From Septoria linicola (lineage: Eukaryota; Ascomycota; Dothideomycetes; Mycosphaerellales; Mycosphaerellaceae): a stretch of DNA of 64,000 bases. The translations under genes and the position numbers were made by a program. A model generated the notes under the pieces. The model made no database searches and had not been told where the DNA came from. It was given only the letters and a program-made list of their open reading frames with translations. The stretch is taken from NCBI GenBank assembly GCA_024114885.1, contig CP099424.1, positions 434,001-498,000 of the forward strand, given 5' to 3'. Positions 31,520 through 42,376 of the stretch are shown here, in pieces (positions within the stretch are counted from its first letter, which is position 1; each line of letters opens with the position of its first letter).

Positions 31520-32265
31520 ATGGCCATGAACTTCGCACCCTATCAGTCATCTCCTCCCGAGAGCGAACGCGCCAAATCTCCTCCACCTCTCCGCAGTCCG
31601 CCCGGAAGTCCAGGTCCCCATCGACAAGCAGCTCCGTCACGCAACATGTCCTCTGTCGCAGATCGCGAAGACCCATGGGCAGCTGCCCGTAATCAACGTC
31701 TTCCTTCTCCTTCACAGTATCAAGATCTGGACGATGACGGTGACGGCGAAGAAGATGGCGAAGTCACCATCGGCCGAGGCAGTCGCAACCCATACTATAA
31801 TGACTATATTGGTGGGAGAGCACTTGAAGGTGGAGGTCAGACTGCGCTCGGTGGTAGAGGTGGTCTGACGAGTGTTTATGAGACGAGTTTGGGGCTTAAT
31901 ATTGGAATGGAGGCGGCGCTGGCATATCTATTGCTGCCGCCTGCTGGAGGTGTGGTGCTACTGCTCTTCGAGCACAAGAGTGATTATGTCAGGTTTCATG
32001 CCTGGCAGAGTGCTTTGCTGTATGCTGATCTATCGAACCTACTCTCGCGCATGGCGAATTGCTAACATGTGACAGTTTCTCTGCCCTATTCCTGATACAC
32101 ATCATCTTCAGCTGGACCTCCATTATCAGCTGGATGCTCTTCGTCTGCGATATCCTGATAATTGGCTACCTGGCCTATGGAGCTTGGAGGTATGCCGAGA
32201 CACTGGACCGAGTCGAAGTTCCCATCTTCGGTAGGCTGGCGAGCAGCTTTGTCGACGATGAGTGA
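31520..32265 (+). CDS. UPF0132/DUF4870-type small membrane protein, 2 exons, 229 aa
   Basis: Exon 1 is 31520-32019 and exon 2 is 32076-32265; the intron starts GTATGC, has GCTAAC at 32061-32066 and ends GACAG. Splicing joins HAWQSALL to FSALFLIHIIFSW, the family signature. Residues 1-110 are Pro/Ser then acidic and Gly-rich, likely cytosolic. Three hydrophobic helices follow (AALAYLLLPPAGGVVLLL, FSALFLIHIIFSWTSIISW, MLFVCDILIIGYLAYG), with the conserved EHKSDYVRFHAWQS loop between the first two. The protein ends GRLASSFVDDE. The family is conserved in fungi; a role in endomembranes is suspected but not established. It is divergent from ARP5 and convergent with the BTB gene. Confidence 0.85.
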
Positions 32266-32578
32266 GCGTAGGGTGAATCAGGCGCAACATGGAAAGTCAC
32301 AGGCACCCCTGCTCTGGGACTTCTTTCAATTTTTTCCTGAAGCCACCTTCTCAGCTTAGGAGTTTGCATGACTTGACACTCGAACTTGCCAAAGTACAGC
32401 GACTCAGCTTTTCACGATGACCATGCACCGGCAGACTTCGAACAAAAATGGACGAGATCGCTTGACACCCTGCATGTATGTCCTCACAGACGATCGCAGT
32501 CTGGAAAGCCTTGAGCGCCTCGCCGTAAAATGCACGTCGTGCTGCGGCATATTGCGCGAAGTCGAACTGCAGGTGCCC

Positions 32579-33602
32579 TTAGGACTTGTGCGCAGTGTTA
32601 ATGCAATGCTGCACGTCAACACGATCTTCGCGCATACAGTGCAGACAAAATCCTGCTCCTTCATATTCGATCTTACGAATGAGGGCGGACACTTCGTCCC
32701 ACTCCACGGTCTCGGCGCCATGACATCCAGAACGGTCCGACTTCGTGAACCCAGCCAAAGGACGAATGTTCTCAATGGCTTGCCGTGCTGTCCAAGCAGT
32801 CGGAGGCCAGTGAGGTAGGCCCAACAGCTCGCAGATCTCGAGCATTTGCTCTCCTGAGTCGCTGCCGCCACGGCAAAACCTACAATCCCAAAGGGCGAGA
32901 TTCAGCACTCCCTCAGCAAGCTCTTGAGCGATGGTCAACTGCCTACGGGCAACAATGTCTGCAAGGCATTAGAGCTCCTATCACAACACTTCCCGCTCAA
33001 CCGATCGATCGCAAGTCACCGAAGATACGAGCCGGTAGGTATCGGCAGACCTTGTCATGACGAAGCGACTCGTGGATGCTTACATGTCTACCGTCCATGG
33101 TCCAACGCCTAGTCGCTGCCCAGAATGCATCTGGCTGGTCAAGCACATATGCAGCAGCAGCAACGAGCTGCGGACCTTCGGTCGAGATTGCGTGCAGAAG
33201 TCCCAACCACTGCAGTCGAAGGACATCGACAAGATCGTACTTGTCAATCGCGACAGCTAAGCACAAGACTCTGGGCGCGTCGGACTTGGCCTTTGGACGC
33301 GAACGATCGGCCACAACGTTTAGGTGTAACAGATTACACATATCCTCTATGGCGTTGGTATTGTCCTCCGGCAACTCGATGACTTGCGGATCCGACTCGC
33401 TGCGGCTGGCTTGTCCCTCGCGGAAATGGGGCCCAAGCGGCGCGGCGAAGACCTTGGAAAGCTGGATCAGGATCGCTGAAGAAACGAGCAGCTTCTTAAC
33501 GTCTTGTCGTTTTGCGTCCTTGGTGCCGCCCACGTAGAGGATGAGGTCCCCTCTTTCAGCGATTGTGGTGAGCGGAATCTTGGGGTCTTCCTTTCCAGAC
33601 AT
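32579..33602 (-). CDS. BTB/POZ-domain protein, 2 exons, 326 aa
   Basis: Exon 1 is 33602-33002 and exon 2 is 32958-32579, separated by a 43-nt intron (GTTGAG...TTGCAG). The start is MSGKEDPKIPLTT. The N-terminal 20-130 segment has the fungal BTB pattern: GDLILYVGG, LLVSSAILIQLSKVFAAPLGPHFREGQ, then IELPEDNTNAIEDMCNLLH. The middle has AIDKYDLVDVLR and LPARIFGDL, a segment typical of fungal BTB proteins. Exon 2 adds two CxxC pairs (CRFC, CLHC), possibly metal binding. Such proteins are usually adaptor or Cul3-type candidates, but substrates are unknown. Confidence 0.75.
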
Positions 33603-34182
33603 GGCGTGTCTTCTTGAGCAGTGGGTGAGCTTGAAGATGGGAGAGAGTTTAGAAAGGAGAGCTAAATAAAGGAAGGAGTATTGATTGAGGAGATCAGGTC
33701 TCCTCTCAGCTCAAAAGGTAGAGTTATGAGGCAGCGTGTTTGCTACCCCCGACTACTGTCGAGACAACCCAAAGACTTGCCTGGAAATAAATCGGTCCCT
33801 TCAATTCATATCACACGAGTGGGTTGCGCAGTGTCTTCTCTTGTCCCCGCTTCACGCGGCTTGTAGGCACGGACGTTCATAGTGACAGGACAGACACCAA
33901 ACACGATGATAATTCCATTGCCACTCGCCAGATCTCAGGCAATCTATCTCATCTTGCAAGACATTCTCCACGAATTGGGGAGACTTGAAAGTGATATGAG
34001 TGTCCACAAACCCACTCACGATGGGGCAGCAATTAAGGAATCGTGGTCAGTAGGTAGGCTAGCCGTTCCGTCTCTTTGTGATGCTACTGTGGATTGACCA
34101 TATCCAGATAAGCTGTACTATATACATATTCTTACATGCGCGAGATCTCAGTTCAACGATCGATCGTCTGCCAATGCGCTGT
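33603..34182. other. Intergenic, BTB promoter and transporter 3' region
   Basis: No supportable gene; only short frames. The part next to 33603 is the BTB gene promoter. Confidence 0.45.
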
Positions 34183-36316
34183 CTACCAGACCTTGCCCTT
34201 AGTCTGCTTGAACTCCTTGACCTTGATATCGCGCCAGACCAGCACCGCCGGGATGGCAAGCACAAGCACCGCCGTCGCTGCGATAGTCTGGTACTTCATC
34301 GCGATACCATATGCCTCATTGATAGCAGCTCTCGCCGGACTACCGGCTAGATAAGTCTGTTGCATGACGAGATCGCCTGAAATAGCTATGGCATCGGCCT
34401 GAAGCTCAGGAGGCAGAAGTCGCGCCAGAGCGGTGGGGAAGTATTCGTTCCATAGAGGTGTGCTGATAGAGTATCCTATGGCCTGGCCCACGGAGAACAT
34501 GAGTGCTTGAATGGCAAGCACAACGGCGATCTGTTGATGAGTGACTGCTGCCATGGCGGCGGTCTGTGAGCAGATGACTATCAGGCCACCACCCAGAGCG
34601 ATCAGGATCTGGCAAACGACATTGGGCCCGATGTTGTAGCTCGGTTGGCGGAACTCATTGAGCATGCCAACTCCCAGGATTACGAGAGGTAGGCCCACGT
34701 AGGCTGCCAGCCATTTGATCCTGCCTGACCAGCGGATGAGCATACCGCAAATCACTCCAGTGATGCACGATCCAATGCTGTAGATGTTCTGCACATAGCC
34801 AGCTTCGGTGGGGGATAGCCCGTACACAATTTGTACCTAGAAAGAAGCACGCCGAAAGTCAGCGATGTCTCAGCGGTGTCTCGTGTCTCTCCGCGCTTGT
34901 GCTATATTGCCCTCGGTAGCAAATGCCACAATAGCAGCGTAACAAGCAGAGAGAGTCGAATGAGGGAAGATGCCTTCTGGCAGGTGCTTTGCGTACGAAT
35001 GGATTCATGAAAGACGCCCAGATCGCGAAGCTCATTGCCGTTGAAGCAAGAAGAACGTTGGCGCCCATGACATTTCTGTCCGTTAGGATCCACCAAGGCG
35101 CAAATTGTACCGGTGCCAAGTATCGTTCCCAGACGGCGAACATTGCAATGAGGAATACACCGAGAACGATCATTGCGATGATGAATGGTTCTGCCCAACC
35201 ACGAGGCTGGCGAGAATAGATATTAAATGGCCTAGAAGACATCGAACGAACATCAGCAGTGTTTCGGATGATCCTCAGCACAGTCTCTATGAGCATCTGC
35301 CTACGAAGTGCCGCAACTTCGTTGCGAGACGTGGAGGCATGAGTGCTGTCTTCTAGAGAGGGATGGGCTTACAGTAGGAAGATGGCGAGTCCAGCGCCAA
35401 GAAGGAAGATGCCAACCAAATCGAATTCGATAGCGTAGTGCTTGATCGATTGAAAGGTCGTGCGGCCAGAGGATTCCTTCTGTAGTACGCCTTCTCTGCG
35501 AGCTTTCCTGGTGTACCACATGAAGAGTGCAATGAGTGGGATATTGACCGCTGGCTCAATAATTGCAAAAGCGCCATATCCCCAACGATATCCAAGCGAC
35601 GAATCCAAGAAAGCTTGACCCAGCGGTGGTCCGATCCAAGTTGTGACAATGAACGGCGATGTCTCGAGGGCGAACATGAAGCCACGGTTCTTCAACGAAG
35701 TGATATCCGATAGGAACACGCTGATGCAGAGATCTCTGCCCAAAATACCGAACCAGTAGAAGACTTGCGCCCCCATGTACATCTCGACAGAGGTCGTTCC
35801 TGCCGTCATGCCCAGACCGATAGTGACGAGGAGTATCATGACTGCAAAGCCTTGTGGTCGTCCCCAGATGTCCAAGATTTTTGCTACAGCGAGGCGACCA
35901 ACTCCGGCTACCAGCTGAGACACCACCCCGGTGGTGGCATATAGACCGAGTGCACTGAAGTCACTGACAAGGTATGGCTCAAGTGTGAAACCCATTTGTT
36001 GACCCATTGAGCCTACAAAGGAGAGGAAGACGATGAATGAGAGCGCTGCAGCTAGTGTGCCTTTGGTCCAGACAGTCGTGACAGCCTCCATGGCCTTTAC
36101 ACCTTGTTGCGCACCGCTGGTGAAGCTCTCACCGTCACTGTCCGCAGCAGATCTCTCTGGTGAACTGCCATCGTGTGAGGTGGTGTGATCGCCGTGCTTG
36201 AAATGCTTCTCATTGTCGTAGTCGATAGAAGCCGGCTGATCTACTTCAGGAACCCCAACAATGTCCGGAGCCGCCGGCTTCGTTCTGTTCAGAAAGCCGG
36301 AAGTCAGTCGCGACAT
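34183..36316 (-). CDS. MFS siderophore-iron transporter (SIT/ARN family), 3 exons, about 610 aa
   Basis: Exons are 36316-35373, 35231-34997 and 34836-34183. Introns begin GTAAGC and GTACGC and both end CTAG. The first junction restores GLAIFLL-PFNIYS; the second restores WASFMNPF-VQIVYGLS, aligning without gaps to SIT proteins from memory. The N-terminal 75 residues are hydrophilic; at least twelve membrane helices follow. Family marks include YTRKAxREG before the central loop and a C-terminus ending VKEFKQTKGKVW. A longer start at 36370 is in frame, but I prefer 36316 because the GATA sites upstream then lie at promoter distance. It is expected to import ferric siderophores at the plasma membrane under iron limitation. 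Confidence 0.85.
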
Positions 36317-36354
36317 GATCGATGGCTGCTGATTAGATCCTAGTGGAGTGTAGG

Positions 36355-36408
36355 GATAAGATCGTAGCATGTGAGGAAATCAAAATCTTATCAATCTTGA
36401 TAAGATTG
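36355..36408. promoter_or_regulatory. GATA-factor sites upstream of siderophore transporter
   Basis: A perfect inverted repeat occupies 36385-36408: arms AATCTTATCAA and TTGATAAGATT with a 2-nt spacer. Each arm carries a TGATAA core (HGATAR). A third GATAAG lies at 36355-36360. Iron-responsive GATA repressors (SreA/SRE/Fep1 type) bind such cores before siderophore genes; their action here is inferred. Confidence 0.65.
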
Positions 36409-37419
36409 CCACCGACGCCAGTCGTGGTGGTGGTGTGGGATGCTGAAAGTGAAAACTCCTCAATTTGCCGTTGTGCCGTGATTCGCATAAGAAGGATGCG
36501 GTTTCTCGAGTCGCCCGCTACGGCGCAAATCTTGAGACAGTAAGAGGTTTGAAGATCGTACGTGGGAGGACAGAACCTCGGCTGGCGTCTTGGCCTTGTG
36601 GCGAAGCTGGGCGATTGCGATTTGATGAAGCTTGACTTGAGCTGACAGGAAAGTTTATGCAGGTTCGTGTTGGCAGCGAGCCATCACTGTTTGTAGCGAT
36701 TTCGACATGCAGCGAACATTGTTGAGAGATCTCTTGCGCCAGAACTCGGTAGGACATCTGCTGCTTCAGCTAGTGGAAGGAAGGCTGTTGTGCCCTCGAG
36801 GATAGACCGAAACGTCGTCCTGCAGAAGTAAGTCATACTACTAGACTCACTGTGTCGCCAAGTCAGCGTAGCATGGATTCGTCATGCGCCCAGTCAGCAC
36901 GATCGTATGAGAGCGCGGACATGCTGGGAGTTGTAGGGAGGAAGTTGGATGGTGTGCTTCTGACTGACACAAGGTCGTAAGTACTGTCCGTTACTGCCAG
37001 CATGCCGGCAAGATTTGTTGCTTCACAAGAGCTGAGGCATGTGTTCAGTGCCCACAGAGTAGTAGCTTCAATGGTCTTCTCAAGTCCATATGCTTCGAAT
37101 TGGCAGTCATCGCATGACAGATTGGACTAGTGCCTTTGAATCGTCATTGAACATGCCGCGTAGATCTGAGCTTTCGACAAGATCTTGGTCAACGGCGGAT
37201 GAGAGAAAGTGTTTGCGAGTCTCGTGAAACTGTGGTTTGAAAGAAGAAGGTACACAGGATCGTGGATGCCTGAGAACGTTTTGCTTGGCGTGAATGAGAG
37301 GAAGTCGCGTCTGTGCCCTTGCCGCGTCCTGCATCGATACCGTGAGAACACCAGTGAAGCTACAGCTATATCCACTAAAACTCCGCGCGCATCGCACATA
37401 ATCGCATACACTCGGCGCG
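36409..37419. other. Divergent intergenic region, transporter / RSC7
   Basis: One kilobase with only short shadow frames. It holds the remainder of both promoters. Confidence 0.45.
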
Positions 37420-39117
37420 ATGCCGTTCAAAAAGGGAGGTGGGCACCACAAGGGCCGCAAAGGAAACGCGCGCATCAGTCTCACAGCTACAAGTAAGTGC
37501 TTGCGAATCAATGCCATGCAAGGGAAATGTTACGTCGCTAACACAACCTCCTCAGGAACCCCGACACCGCGCGTGGACGACGACAACGAAGACGAAGAAA
37601 TGGCAGACCAGGACGAAATCCAATACGAGGCGCCGCAAGCAGATGGTGAAGACGACGAGGCAGAAGATGCTGCCACACCGGCCGCCGAAGAGGACGACGA
37701 CGATGACGACGACGAGCCGCGCATAACGACCATACCTAGACGGAGAGCGCGAGGTGGACGTCGAGTATCACGACGGGGCGGCGACGGCGACACACCTGAG
37801 CCTGGCGATGACGGGAGCGAGGGTGGAACTCCTTATCGAAGACGAAGAGGACGACCGTCGGGCTTCGGCGGAAACACGAGAGGCCGCGGCGGTTTCCGAG
37901 GGCGACGTAGAGGGCAGAAAGACGACGGACCAAAAACGGTGACCGATAAGAACGGCAACGTGTTAGAGGTCATAGACGATGAAGCGCAAGTTGATTGGGA
38001 TCCCGAGGGAGACGAGAAGGTGGACGCGCTCGGAAATCTGCAGGGTGGCAGGGAGTATCGTGTGCGAACATTTACAATCATGGGGAAAGGCGAACGGCAA
38101 TACATGTTGAGCACAGAGCCGGCAAGATGCTGTGGGTTCAGAGACAGCTACCTGTTCTTCACAAAGCATCCAAAGCTGTACAAGGTTGTGGTGGGCGAGG
38201 AAGAGAAGAAGGATCTCATCGAGCGCGGGATCCTGCCGAGCAGCTACAAAGGCCGCAACATAGGAGTGGTGTCTGCAAGGTCGGTGTTCCGAGAATTTGG
38301 TTCCAAGATCGTCGTCGGTGGCAGACGGGTGACGGACGACTATCGAGCCGCCGATGCTCGCGCAGAGGGTGCAGTCGAAGGAGAGCTGGCGGATCCGGAC
38401 GATCACGTTCCCGACAAGCGCGAAGAATACAACCGCAACCGATATGTCGCATGGTTCGGTGCTAGCGATGTGTACAAGACCGGAGGCTCAACAGTTCCAA
38501 ACAAACAAGGACCTATCGGGAAGCGCAGGAACAATATCACTGTACAGAATTGGCAATACATGCACGCGCGAGAGGCTACCAGATTCAACACGCTCTTGAC
38601 CATGTCACGCACGCAGAACCTGAATGGAGTCTACGACTTCAATACGAACACAATGTTCTTCCCCAAGATCATGCAGCCAACGCACGCGAAATGGGAGTAC
38701 ATACAGCCTGGAGAGGATTCGCCAGAAGATATCCCGATGGAGAATGGCCTCACAAATGGTCACACAAATGGTGAGGATGTTTCCATGAAGGAGACCACCA
38801 AAGAAGAAACCATCTTTACCAAGGTCCCACCGGTCATATCGCGGAACTTCAAGGTGATCGACACTGTATACAAAGCACCTCCCATCTCGCATGCGGGTTA
38901 TCCTGGCCCAGACGGCCACGTCGAGGATCCCACTTCAGGTCCGAACGGCCTGTCAACTGTGTCACAAGAGCTCATTGACGAGCTTCCTCCGGACTGCAGA
39001 GTAGCGTTCGAAGCCGCGCGTGCCACGGAATTACAATGGAAGAGGCAGTGGGGTACGGAAGCCAGCAGTGCCCAGCGCGGGCATTTGAAGATCGGCTTTA
39101 ATGGGTATCCTGTTTGA
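37420..39117 (+). CDS. RSC7: RSC7/SWP82-family chromatin-remodelling subunit, 2 exons, 544 aa
   Basis: Exon 1 is 37420-37492 and exon 2 is 37556-39117. The 63-nt intron (GTAAGT, GCTAAC, CTCAG) is in frame and stop-free. The N-terminus (MPFKKGGGHHKGRKGNARISLTA) is basic; residues 30-80 are Asp/Glu rich; residues 85-150 are Arg/Gly rich with an AT-hook-like GRPSGFGG. The Rsc7/Swp82 core follows: YRVRTFTIMGKGERQYML, TEPARCCGFRDSYLFF, LYKVVVGEEEKKDLIERGIL, SYKGRNIGVVSARSVFREFG, and later RFNTLLTMSR with NGVYDFNTNTMFFP. The family is a shared subunit type of RSC and SWI/SNF complexes in the nucleus. Confidence 0.92.
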   Translation: MPFKKGGGHHKGRKGNARISLTATSKCLRINAMQGKCYVANTTSSGTPTPRVDDDNEDEEMADQDEIQYEAPQADGEDDEAEDAATPAAEEDDDDDDDEPRITTIPRRRARGGRRVSRRGGDGDTPEPGDDGSEGGTPYRRRRGRPSGFGGNTRGRGGFRGRRRGQKDDGPKTVTDKNGNVLEVIDDEAQVDWDPEGDEKVDALGNLQGGREYRVRTFTIMGKGERQYMLSTEPARCCGFRDSYLFFTKHPKLYKVVVGEEEKKDLIERGILPSSYKGRNIGVVSARSVFREFGSKIVVGGRRVTDDYRAADARAEGAVEGELADPDDHVPDKREEYNRNRYVAWFGASDVYKTGGSTVPNKQGPIGKRRNNITVQNWQYMHAREATRFNTLLTMSRTQNLNGVYDFNTNTMFFPKIMQPTHAKWEYIQPGEDSPEDIPMENGLTNGHTNGEDVSMKETTKEETIFTKVPPVISRNFKVIDTVYKAPPISHAGYPGPDGHVEDPTSGPNGLSTVSQELIDELPPDCRVAFEAARATELQWKRQWGTEASSAQRGHLKIGFNGYPV

Positions 39118-40144
39118 TGTTATAAGGGCGTTAGGCGAATAAGGCGTTTTGCGAGCAAGATTGGCCAATACTTCTGCTGCTGCGGCGGCGGAGAGGTGAT
39201 TGCTGGCCACTTGGCCTGGATCTGATGTCCCCACTTGAGGCTGTGGATTTTGCTTTCTGGGTCTGCTTTCACTGAATTTCATGGGTCTGCTTTTTTGCGT
39301 GTATGGTGTTTCTGGGCGTGATGATCAACAGACTTGAAGGACATCAGATCTTAGCAGTGAAATGAAGAGAAGTCGAAACGCAGCCCCTTTGCCAGGAAGT
39401 GTCAAAGGTGAGATACTTTTTGCTGACGATGGGCGATAGTGAGTTATTCCAAGGGATCGTAGTGAGGGGACCATGCGATGCGGAGACATTCGAATGTGCG
39501 ACCAAACCGTCATTTTCTGGTGCTCCCGGCGCTTACTGTATTTCTGCCGCGTGGCAATGCGCAGCGTACGCTTCTGTCACGATTTACCCCATCTTTGGCT
39601 GACTGTATAAAAGCTATGGAAGGGCGAAATCACTAATCTCCACCTAATCAGCCGAGGCCGGAGAAGAAAGCTGCTTCGTGGTCGGCCTTATCATCCTCCA
39701 TCTGATGAAGCTGACGCTACATTGGAACGCAGCTTTAAAATCAACTTACTTGGTGTTTAGTCTTCTCTACAAAGCTGACGGAAGATGGTGTCACTCAGCT
39801 AGCAACTGTTCGCGCAGAGGAAGAAGGTTTCGGCGCGGAAGCGATTCCCTTTCGGTCAGAGTTATGGTCTTCGCAAGGACCAAAGTCAAAGACAACGAAT
39901 GACGGCCGACTTCTCCCATGCCACGTGAAAGTACTCCGAGAAGTTCTCATGATACTTCTACACCAACACTTTCCGCAACTTCCGCATACGGCCGCATATG
40001 GAAGTGCGGCGGCATAACGGACCTGCCGCTATCCATGCAGATGTTGGTCGGACGCAACATATATGAGTGTTCTACTCAACTAGACTTGCTGTGTCTTGTC
40101 ACTTCGCCAATCCGGTCTGAATATCACTACAATATTTGCCAGCC
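39118..40144. other. Intergenic, promoter of arrestin-like gene
   Basis: No supportable gene. Only short frames are present, and the right end is the leader of the arrestin-like gene. Confidence 0.4.
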
Positions 40145-41614
40145 ATGCCGCATTGGAGATCAACACATCAGGTGGATGCTCGTGTGTCATTGGGCACAGA
40201 CAATGGAACAACGTCTTCGCATCAAGACATTCCAACTTTCCGAGGCAACCAAATGATCGAGGGCAAGGCTGTGTTCCATTCGAAGAGACCCCAGTCTGGT
40301 TTGCGTTATAGAGTAGTTGTCAAAGGTAAGCTAGGTTTCTGCACTGCGTCACGACATTTTCAACAACCTACGGGACCATTGAGACGTTGGTTGGTATGCT
40401 AGGCATGGCAAGACATGTATCGACGAGACTTCAGGGAGCCCGTGGAGTACCAGGGCTTTCGGCGTTCTCTTAGTTGAGGAACCAAGTACTGACAAAGTCC
40501 TTCCAGGAAATGTCCATACAAAGACCTTCGACCACACCAGCAGCTCCATGAGCTCGAACGCCAACTACGAGACACACGCGGTGAGTTGATTGCGTATAAT
40601 GGATGGTAGATTTGCTTCTCACTGACACTGCTAGTTCCTGTCGTCGATAGTGTTCGATGGTAGCAGCAACGACACCGATGCTGATGTCGAAGTGCCATTC
40701 GCATTCATGCTACAGGATCGAGACGTGGACGTCGCTCAGCCGTATCGCACTGAGGGAGGTACCATCGTACAGCAGCTACTTCCTTCTCTCGACTCCAAGG
40801 ACAGTGGCCGGCACTGGTCCGATGCGTTCAAGTCAGAGGCCACAGCACAGTATCAAGTGACCTATACCATCATCGCATCCGCTTTCCTTGATAGAAAGGC
40901 TGTCTGCTCTACGACGAGACGATTCCACTACGTTCCAGTAGCACTATCGCCACTACCACAGGTACCAATAGAAGACTACCCAGGCGAATACGTTCTACGC
41001 ACCGCGAAGACACAGCAGAAGACAGCGTCGTCGACACGGATCGGTGTCATTAGTCAAGAGCCACCGCCCTTGACACTCTCCTCTGGAGCACGACAAGCGA
41101 GCACAACTATTGACCTGCTACTCATGCTGGTCAGGAGCCAGTCAAACTTCAGTACACAGCCGCTGCCCAAGAAGTATTCTGTCAAAACACAACTCAGAAC
41201 CACGACCTTCGTGATGCGAGATCCTGCACCGCCTGAAAAGCATACGCTCGAGAACAAAAGCGTGAATGCTCCGATAATCAGGCAGGAAAAAGGCACGATA
41301 CAGTCTCACGCAGATGCATTTGCCGCTTGGGAGCTGCATGACTCCTCGGATACTGATGGTAAGCTGCTGCGAGAAGCAGACCTGTTCAGTCCGCAGCTGA
41401 CTTGGTTTCAGATGATCATAACATTCACGAAGAGATCTCAACCAACTCAATATCCCTGCCGCTCACGATTGACATCGATTCGCACACTGGCCCGAGCTTC
41501 TGGTCACCGTCCTTAAGCAGACGGCACACGATTGAGCTTTCTGTCACACTGGATGACGATCCAAGCTCAACAACGAAGCTGAAGCTGCCAGTCCAGATTC
41601 ACTACGTATCGTAG
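40145..41614 (+). CDS. Arrestin-like protein, 4 exons, about 393 aa
   Basis: Exons are 40145-40325, 40507-40580, 40635-41358 and 41412-41614; introns begin GTAAGC, GTGAGT and GTAAGC and end CCAG, CTAG and TCAG, and every junction keeps frame. The order of segments is arrestin-like: a first strand with GNQMIEGKAVFHS, then GLRYRVVVKGNVHTK, then YETHAFLSSIVFDG, and then a YQVTYTIIASAFLDRKAV strand followed by FHYVP. The C-terminal half keeps SFWSPSLSRRHTIELSV before a final LKLPVQIHYVS strand. No PY motif is evident, so recruitment of a ubiquitin ligase is not shown. Fungal arrestins usually direct endocytosis of transporters or receptors; here that is inference. The start (AGCCATGCC) is the weakest part of the model. 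Confidence 0.75.
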
Positions 41615-42376
41615 TTGCGTTGCTATCGGACTCTCCAAGAAGGACACTTCACTTTTGACACTCATTGAGAATGTTGGTGTTGGTGTGATCGGAACAGACC
41701 GGGTGCAGCGAAATAACTTCACCATGGCCAGTACATGTTCAAGGTCGATGGAGACTTTGCGGCAAGACAAGACAGACATCAATGTCACTTGCAACACTTT
41801 CTCAGACTTGTCTCGAGCACAGCGAGCTCGCGTACAGACGTATGCTCGTCTGACACCACAGCCCCACTGAGCACCACAGAAGCCAAGACGAGATGTGGAG
41901 CTTGTCTAGCCAACTCTTTCTATACCCTTTTTCACTTCATTAACAGCAGCCAGGACTCGCAAGTACGTATCGTGAGAATCGCGGACACTTATCGAGCATT
42001 TTATACGGCATGTTGCGCTCGCGCTGTGCTACACGCCGCCTCAGACCACAAGATGCAGATCGTACCCTGGTAGCTTGTGCAGCGGTTGTGTAACAACAGG
42101 GCGGCTGTCTGCAGCTTCACTTGCGTAGCATTGGTCGCGCTGCCGTTTGATGCCTGGTTGCATGTCTCGTAGTGGAGACCTTCACGGACTCTTCTACAGC
42201 GTTTGATCTCAGCACTTCGTCGCCTGATCTCTTCAGTATCGCTTGCAGATAGGAAGCAGACTCAGTATGCCAGTCAGACGCTTCAGATAAGGTCTTGATC
42301 GAATCGATACACAATCGAACAGCGTCAGGAGCCTGGATCGAGGTCGACGCTCATCGAAGCGCCACGCTGTCCGGCT
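41615..42376. other. Intergenic between arrestin-like and DUF6604 genes
   Basis: Tandem genes on the same strand with 760 bp between. No additional gene is supportable. Confidence 0.45.

Noticed and set aside
34183..39117. Siderophore biosynthesis cluster
   Set aside because: Only the transporter is present; no NRPS, hydroxylase or acyltransferase gene lies within the window.
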